A DNA stretch of 19,535 bases from an uncultured Collinsella sp. (GTDB taxonomy: Bacteria; Actinomycetota; Coriobacteriia; Coriobacteriales; Coriobacteriaceae), in the NCBI GenBank assembly GCA_900764955.1, contig CAAFPY010000041.1, positions 1 through 19,535 of the forward strand, read 5' to 3'. This document shows positions 15,553-19,535 of the stretch, piece by piece (position 1 is the stretch's first letter; each line of letters opens with the position of its first letter). The notes under the pieces are model-generated. The model was not told the DNA's origin. It was given only the letters and a program-made list of their open reading frames with translations, and searched no databases. Both the position numbers and the translations under genes were made by a program.

Positions 15553-16184
15553 GCGGATGCCGCTCGTGACAAGTGGCGAGCGCGGCTCTCCCGGGATGGC
15601 GTTCTTGTTCACCGTCAGAGTCGCCTCGTCGAGCAGCCGCTCCGCATCCTTGCCCGTCACGTCCGCGGGGGTGAGGTCCACCAGGCACAGGTGGTTGTCC
15701 GTGCCGCCCGGCTTGACGAGGGCCGCATAGGCGCCGAGGTTCGCATTGGCTCCGGAGTGCGGCTGCACGTTGGCGAACCGACATCCGAACAGCTCGCACG
15801 CGCGACTGCGCGCGAGGTCCTCAACCACGTCGACGCGGTCGCAGCCGCCATAGTAGCGACGACGGGGATAGCCTTCCGCATATTTGTTGGTAAGCACGCT
15901 GCCCACGGCCTCGAGCACGGCGATACGCCCACCGCATGACAAAGGCGGCGACACCGCTCCTCGCGATGCCGCCGCCCTCTCAAATCCTACGGTGGACTCG
16001 CCCACTTTCTCTTACCGCTGGGATGGGGCTATCCAATTAATCGAGCCCGCCGATGCGTTCCCTCTTTGATCGTCTTGCCAACCAACCGGTGGAACTAAGA
16101 ACGGCGCTTCTGCTCGCTTCTGCACTAACCGATCTCGGTGTCGCAGGCGGCGGGCCCGAAAGCTGCTATATCTTCAAAACCCAT
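15553..16184 (-). pseudogene. glyA: Decayed serine hydroxymethyltransferase gene
   Basis: Serine hydroxymethyltransferase converts serine and tetrahydrofolate to glycine and methylene-tetrahydrofolate. At about 15921-15553 the minus strand reads [35 protein letters not shown] and [13 protein letters not shown], all hallmarks of the N-terminal half. At about 15706 it jumps from ALVKPG straight to [13 protein letters not shown] and then [11 protein letters not shown] and VTSGIR near the C-terminus. About 200 residues, including the PLP-binding Lys, are missing, though the frame is kept. The end is also truncated. Upstream, an ATG at 16184 with a strong AGGAGGT (16192-16198) opens MGFEDIAAFGP but stops after 19 codons; this looks like the original 5' end, with decay between. 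A functional copy is expected elsewhere. Confidence 0.85.
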
Positions 16185-16198
16185 CGGACACACCTCCT

Positions 16199-16371
16199 GT
16201 CTCGGTCGCGGTAACGTTGCGACTCTTTTGGTACATTCCGCTTATGCCCCAAATTGCATTGGTCCGTCACTTCGCATGCCACATGACCGCAAACGGTAGC
16301 ATTTGCGCCGCGAACGGCAGCGGGCGGTAAGCAGACAGCATGGTGCGCAACGCCATCGCGGGGCTCGAACG
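16199..16371. other. Gene-free stretch between glyA remnant and queA
   Basis: No credible gene, RNA or terminator is visible. It would hold the old glyA promoter on the minus strand, but no clear -35/-10 pair is seen. Plus-strand frames entering from here are shadows of queA. Confidence 0.5.
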
Positions 16372-17598
16372 CTACTCGATGAGCATCGCGTCGCCAAAGC
16401 TGAAGAAGCGATACTTCTCGCGCACGGCCTCCTCGTACGCATCGATGACCTGATCGCGCGTGGCGAGCGCAGAGACGAGCATCATCAGCGTGGAGCGCGG
16501 CACATGGAAGTTCGTAATGAGCGCATCGACCACGTGGAAGGTCGACCCAGGCATGAGGTACAGGTTGGTGGTCGCGTCCTCGCGCACCGTGATGTCACCG
16601 GCGCCGCACACGTCCGCGCCGTCCGCACGCCCCTCGAACCCGCGCGCCGTGACCGCGGGGTTGGCGACAGGCGCGCCCGCATCCCACGCGCTCTCGAGGG
16701 AGCGCACCGCAGTCGTGCCTACGGCGATCACGCGATGGCCCGCCGCCTTGGTGGCGTGCACGGCCTCGACGACCTCGGCGGGAACGTGGTAGCGCTCGGT
16801 ATGCATGACGTGCTCGGTGGGGTCGTCCTCCTCCACCAGACGAAACGTGTCGATGCCGACTTCGAGCTCGACGGTCGCCCAGCCACAGCCCTTGTCCTTG
16901 ATGCGCTGGATGAGCTCGGGGGTGAAATGCAGGCCCGCGGTGGGCGCGGCGGCGGAGTGCTCCTCGCTCATGGCGTACACGGTCTGGTACTTCTCGGGAT
17001 CGCCGTCGTAGCCGGTGATATAGGGCGGCAACGGCACATGGCCCGCGGCATGGATCGCCTCGTCCAGCGTGCGCGGGACGCCCTGCTCGTTCTCCCCCAC
17101 GGGCTCGAAGCGCACCAGGCGCCCGCCCTTGGAATCGTCCACGAAGTCGATGATCTCGGCGGTGAGCACCACAGGCGAGCCCTCGGGCGCAAGCAGGCCG
17201 CCGGCGCGATACTCCACCACGTTGCCCGGCTTGAGGCGCTTGCCGGGATTCACCAGGCATTCCCACACATGGCCGAGCGGATCGATGTCCTCACGGCGAC
17301 GAAGCAGCAGCGTCTCAGCCACGCCGCCCGTGGGCTTCTTGCCTATGAGGCGCGCCGGCATGACGCGCGTCTGGTTGGCCACCAGCAAATCGCCGGGCTG
17401 CAGATAGTCGATGATGTCATAGAAGTGCTTGTGCTCCACAGAACCGCCGTGCTCAAGGGCGACCGCGTCGCCCGCGCGAGGGGCGCCGCCCTCGAGCTCG
17501 CGGTTGAGCACCAGCAGACGACAGGAATCGCGCGGCTCGGCAGGAGCCTGGGCGATCAGCTCGTCGGGAAGGTCGTAATCGAAATCATCGGTGCGCAT
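16372..17598 (-). CDS. queA: S-adenosylmethionine:tRNA ribosyltransferase-isomerase QueA
   Basis: QueA transfers and isomerises the ribosyl part of S-adenosylmethionine onto 7-aminomethyl-7-deazaguanine in tRNA, giving epoxyqueuosine at the wobble position. The 408-aa product has the family motifs throughout: FDYDLPDELIAQAP at the start, DLLVANQTRVMPARL, PGKRLKPG, PLPPYI, AAPTAGLHFTPEL, VIAVGTTAVRSLE, TNFHVPRSTLMMLVSA and RFFSFGDAMLIE at the end. It is longer than the usual 340-360 aa because of extra loops, for example around residues 45-60 and 310-325. The ATG at 17598 follows GAAAGGTGG and gives the standard N-terminus. It lies 89 bases downstream of queH, which performs the next step, and is probably co-transcribed. 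Confidence 0.96.
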   Translation of the reverse strand: MRTDDFDYDLPDELIAQAPAEPRDSCRLLVLNRELEGGAPRAGDAVALEHGGSVEHKHFYDIIDYLQPGDLLVANQTRVMPARLIGKKPTGGVAETLLLRRREDIDPLGHVWECLVNPGKRLKPGNVVEYRAGGLLAPEGSPVVLTAEIIDFVDDSKGGRLVRFEPVGENEQGVPRTLDEAIHAAGHVPLPPYITGYDGDPEKYQTVYAMSEEHSAAAPTAGLHFTPELIQRIKDKGCGWATVELEVGIDTFRLVEEDDPTEHVMHTERYHVPAEVVEAVHATKAAGHRVIAVGTTAVRSLESAWDAGAPVANPAVTARGFEGRADGADVCGAGDITVREDATTNLYLMPGSTFHVVDALITNFHVPRSTLMMLVSALATRDQVIDAYEEAVREKYRFFSFGDAMLIE

Positions 17599-17687
17599 GG
17601 AGCCACCTTTCATATGAGCGCCGGCATGCATCAGCCGAGCAGTCGAGTTGTCGAACAGCCGTCCATGATAACGCAGCTCAGCGGGCC

Positions 17688-18284
17688 CTATCCCTGGGAT
17701 GCGGCGCGTCTCGCCTTCTGCGCTTTTCGCTCATCGCGCAAGCGGGCGCGGGCGAGGGCGGCCTCGGCTGCCGAGAAGCGACAACCGCAGTAATTCTGCC
17801 TATACATGCCCATCTCGCGGGAGCGCCGCGTTGCTTGGGGGTACCAGGGGCGGAAATCGCGAATCACCGGGGTGAGGCCGTGTGCCGCGGCGAGCTTTTC
17901 CAGCACGTCGTTGCACGTCTCGAACAGCTGGTACGGAGACACGGCGAGCGTGGTGGCGATGCACGAGAAACCCTCGCGCTCAGCCACCCGACACGCCTCC
18001 GCGAGGCGCAGGGCGTAGCACGCGCGACAGCGCCGTTCGCGATCGGCGCCAAAACGGGCGACTGAGGCGTCCCAGCGGGTGCGGTCGTCACCGGCCTCGA
18101 TGAGCGGGATACCGTTCTCCGCGGTCCAACGCCGAAGCTCCTCTAACCGTACGTCATGCTCGGCGACCGGCTGGATGTTCGGGTTCGTCCAGCAGATGGT
18201 GGGATCGAAGCCCTCCTCGATAAGCAGGCGCACCGGCTCAAGCGAGCACGGCGCACAGCAGGCGTGCAGCAAAAGCGGCGTCAT
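17688..18284 (-). CDS. queH: Epoxyqueuosine reductase QueH
   Basis: QueH (DUF208) reduces epoxyqueuosine in tRNA to queuosine, the last step of the pathway, and replaces the cobalamin-dependent QueG in many bacteria. The 198-aa product shows the family Cys pattern: LLLHACCAPCS (Cys9, Cys10), RRCRACYALRL (Cys86, Cys89) and MYRQNYCGCRFS (Cys166, Cys168), which hold an iron-sulfur cluster and nearby metal. TTLAVSPYQ is also typical. The ATG at 18284 has GGAGGG five bases upstream; the in-frame GTG at 18290 is too close to that site. queA follows in the same direction. Confidence 0.94.
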   Translation of the reverse strand: MTPLLLHACCAPCSLEPVRLLIEEGFDPTICWTNPNIQPVAEHDVRLEELRRWTAENGIPLIEAGDDRTRWDASVARFGADRERRCRACYALRLAEACRVAEREGFSCIATTLAVSPYQLFETCNDVLEKLAAAHGLTPVIRDFRPWYPQATRRSREMGMYRQNYCGCRFSAAEAALARARLRDERKAQKARRAASQG

Positions 18285-18347
18285 GGGCACCCTCCGTCAT
18301 CCATCCTCAAGTCGGTTCCGCCCGTGGTGTATGCACCTATCGTGATG

Positions 18348-18356
18348 TGCGATAAT
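18348..18356 (+). promoter_or_regulatory. Extended -10 element before the tRNA-synthetase gene
   Basis: TG-C-GATAAT matches an extended -10 box, 42 bases before the start codon. No good -35 box is present 17 bp upstream. It lies in the divergent gap between queH and the synthetase gene. Confidence 0.5.
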
Positions 18357-18398
18357 GTCGGGTTATGCATACGAAGAATACCTGAAAAGGAGCCATGT

Positions 18399-19535
18399 AT
18401 GGCACACAATCTCACCCGCGCCGACCGCCCCGCCTGGCCCCGTCGCGCCGTCGTCACCGCAGGCATGCCCTATGGCAACAAGGGCCTGCACTTCGGCCAC
18501 GTGGGAGGCGTGTTCGTACCCGCCGACTTCTACGCACGGTTCCTGCGCGACCGCCTGGGTCGCGAGAACGTGATCTTCGTCTCGGGTACCGACTGCTACG
18601 GCTCCCCCATCATGGAGGGCTTCCGCAAGCGCCGCGAGGCGGACGGGTACTCCAAGCACATCTCCGACTACGTGCGTGAGAACCACGACAGCCAAGAGGC
18701 CGACCTCGCGAGCTTCGGCGTGTCCTGCGACCTGTACGCCGGCAGCGCGCTTGAGCCCGCCGTGCACATCCACGAGCGCGTGACGAGCGAGATCATCCAC
18801 CGCCTGCACGAGAAGGGCGCGCTCGAGAAGCGCTCGACCAAGCAGTTCTACGACGCCGCCGCCGGCCAGTTCCTCAACGGCCGCCAGGTGCTCGGCCGCT
18901 GCCCCATCCAGGGCTGCAAGTCCGAGAAGGCCTACGCCGACGAATGCGACCTGGGCCACCAGTTCGAGCCCGAGGAGCTCATCGCGCCCAAAAGCGCGCT
19001 CACCGGCGAGACGCCCGAGCTCGTGCCCGTCGACAACCTCTATTTCGACCTGCCCGCGCACCTCGATTACCTGAAGGGCTACACCGAGCAGCTCAAGGAG
19101 GACCCGACGGTGCGCTCCGTGGTGTCCAAGACCATGGAAGAGTGGTTCAACCCCGCCCAGCTCTACATCCAAAACAAGTTCCGCGAGGCCTTCGACGCCA
19201 TTGAATGCGAGCTGCCCGCCCACACCGTCATCGAGCCGGAGGGCAACAAGAGCTCCTTCACCGTTGCGTTCCCCAGCTGGCGTGAGCGCGACGAGGCGCA
19301 CGAGGTCCTCAATCGCGGCGGCGTGCGCTTCCGCTCCGGCAAGGCGCTCGTGCCCTTCCGCATTACGGGCAACGTCGAGTGGGGCGTGCCGGTTCCCAAC
19401 GACTGCGGATGCACCGACCTCACCTGCTGGGTGTGGCCCGAGAGCCTGTGGGCGCCCATCAGCTTCACCCGCGCCGTGCTCGCGCGCGACGCCGCCAAGC
19501 TCGAAGCCGCCGGCACGGCTGCCCCGGCTCTTGCC
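18399..19535 (+). CDS. Methionyl-tRNA-synthetase-like class I tRNA ligase (partial, runs off right edge)
   Basis: The first 379 codons of a class I aminoacyl-tRNA synthetase of the MetG family are visible. The nucleotide-binding signature is HFGH (31-34) in GMPYGNKGLHFGHVGG, followed by FVSGTDCYGSP. A zinc-knuckle-like segment carries Cys168, Cys173, Cys183 and His187 (CPIQGC, then ADECDLGH). GNVEWGVPVPN corresponds to the conserved connective segment of MetRS. The KMSKS motif and anticodon domain would lie beyond the edge. It resembles the divergent class I tRNA ligase group of some anaerobic gut bacteria more than standard MetG, so it may be a paralog. The ATG at 18399 follows AAAAGGAG by six bases; an overlapping ATG at 18395 is in the wrong frame. 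Confidence 0.85.
   Translation, partial: MAHNLTRADRPAWPRRAVVTAGMPYGNKGLHFGHVGGVFVPADFYARFLRDRLGRENVIFVSGTDCYGSPIMEGFRKRREADGYSKHISDYVRENHDSQEADLASFGVSCDLYAGSALEPAVHIHERVTSEIIHRLHEKGALEKRSTKQFYDAAAGQFLNGRQVLGRCPIQGCKSEKAYADECDLGHQFEPEELIAPKSALTGETPELVPVDNLYFDLPAHLDYLKGYTEQLKEDPTVRSVVSKTMEEWFNPAQLYIQNKFREAFDAIECELPAHTVIEPEGNKSSFTVAFPSWRERDEAHEVLNRGGVRFRSGKALVPFRITGNVEWGVPVPNDCGCTDLTCWVWPESLWAPISFTRAVLARDAAKLEAAGTAAPALA

Noticed and set aside
16125..16184. A 19-codon leader peptide with a strong ribosome site
   Set aside because: The peptide MGFEDIAAFGP resembles a serine hydroxymethyltransferase N-terminus and lies upstream of the glyA remnant, so a broken gene start is more likely than a regulatory peptide.
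16303..17793. 496-codon plus-strand frame over queA
   Set aside because: It is antisense to a clearly recognised queA and shows no family motif.

Overview
The window looks like chromosomal DNA from a Coriobacteriia-type actinomycete (Olsenella, Collinsella or Atopobium relatives). The housekeeping genes are G/C-rich with C/G-ending codons. The Crp-like regulator, the queuosine genes and the methionyl-tRNA-synthetase-like gene also fit that group. This placement is inferred from gene content and composition, not from a search.

Positions 1-7480 hold a complete-looking type II-A CRISPR-Cas locus that is visibly more A/T-rich than the rest. A CRISPR array with at least 19 identical 36-bp repeats runs off the left edge. 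It is followed by csn2, cas2, cas1 and cas9, all on the minus strand and overlapping one another. Upstream of the cas9 start lies a tracrRNA gene on the plus strand, recognisable from its anti-repeat, a Cas9-type bulge, a nexus and a terminator. The predicted cas9 promoter lies beyond the tracrRNA terminator, so the cas9 5' leader and tracrRNA should be antisense to each other. This is the most interesting arrangement in the window.

Positions 7500-9600 carry a UPF0178/YaiI-family gene and, convergent to it, a putative 10-TM metal exporter with a long His-rich loop. A 136-bp imperfect inverted-repeat element separates them. A run of nine C residues precedes the exporter gene.

Positions 9700-12640 carry a DEDDh exonuclease-like gene, a Crp/Fnr-family regulator broken by an apparent one-base frameshift, a small membrane-protein remnant with the same kind of lesion, and a YozG-like regulator paired with a DUF2975 membrane protein.

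Positions 12740-15530 form a zinc/cadmium-type resistance operon. An SmtB/CzrA-type repressor has two palindromic operators on a near-consensus promoter. It is followed by a free-standing heavy-metal-associated domain protein, a P1B-type ATPase that lacks its own metal-binding domain, and a strong hairpin terminator.

Positions 15550-16370 hold only a decayed glyA (serine hydroxymethyltransferase) remnant with a large internal deletion and gene-free sequence. Positions 16372-18284 carry queA and queH, two steps of queuosine synthesis, on the minus strand. A divergent methionyl-tRNA-synthetase-like gene begins at 18399 and runs off the right edge.
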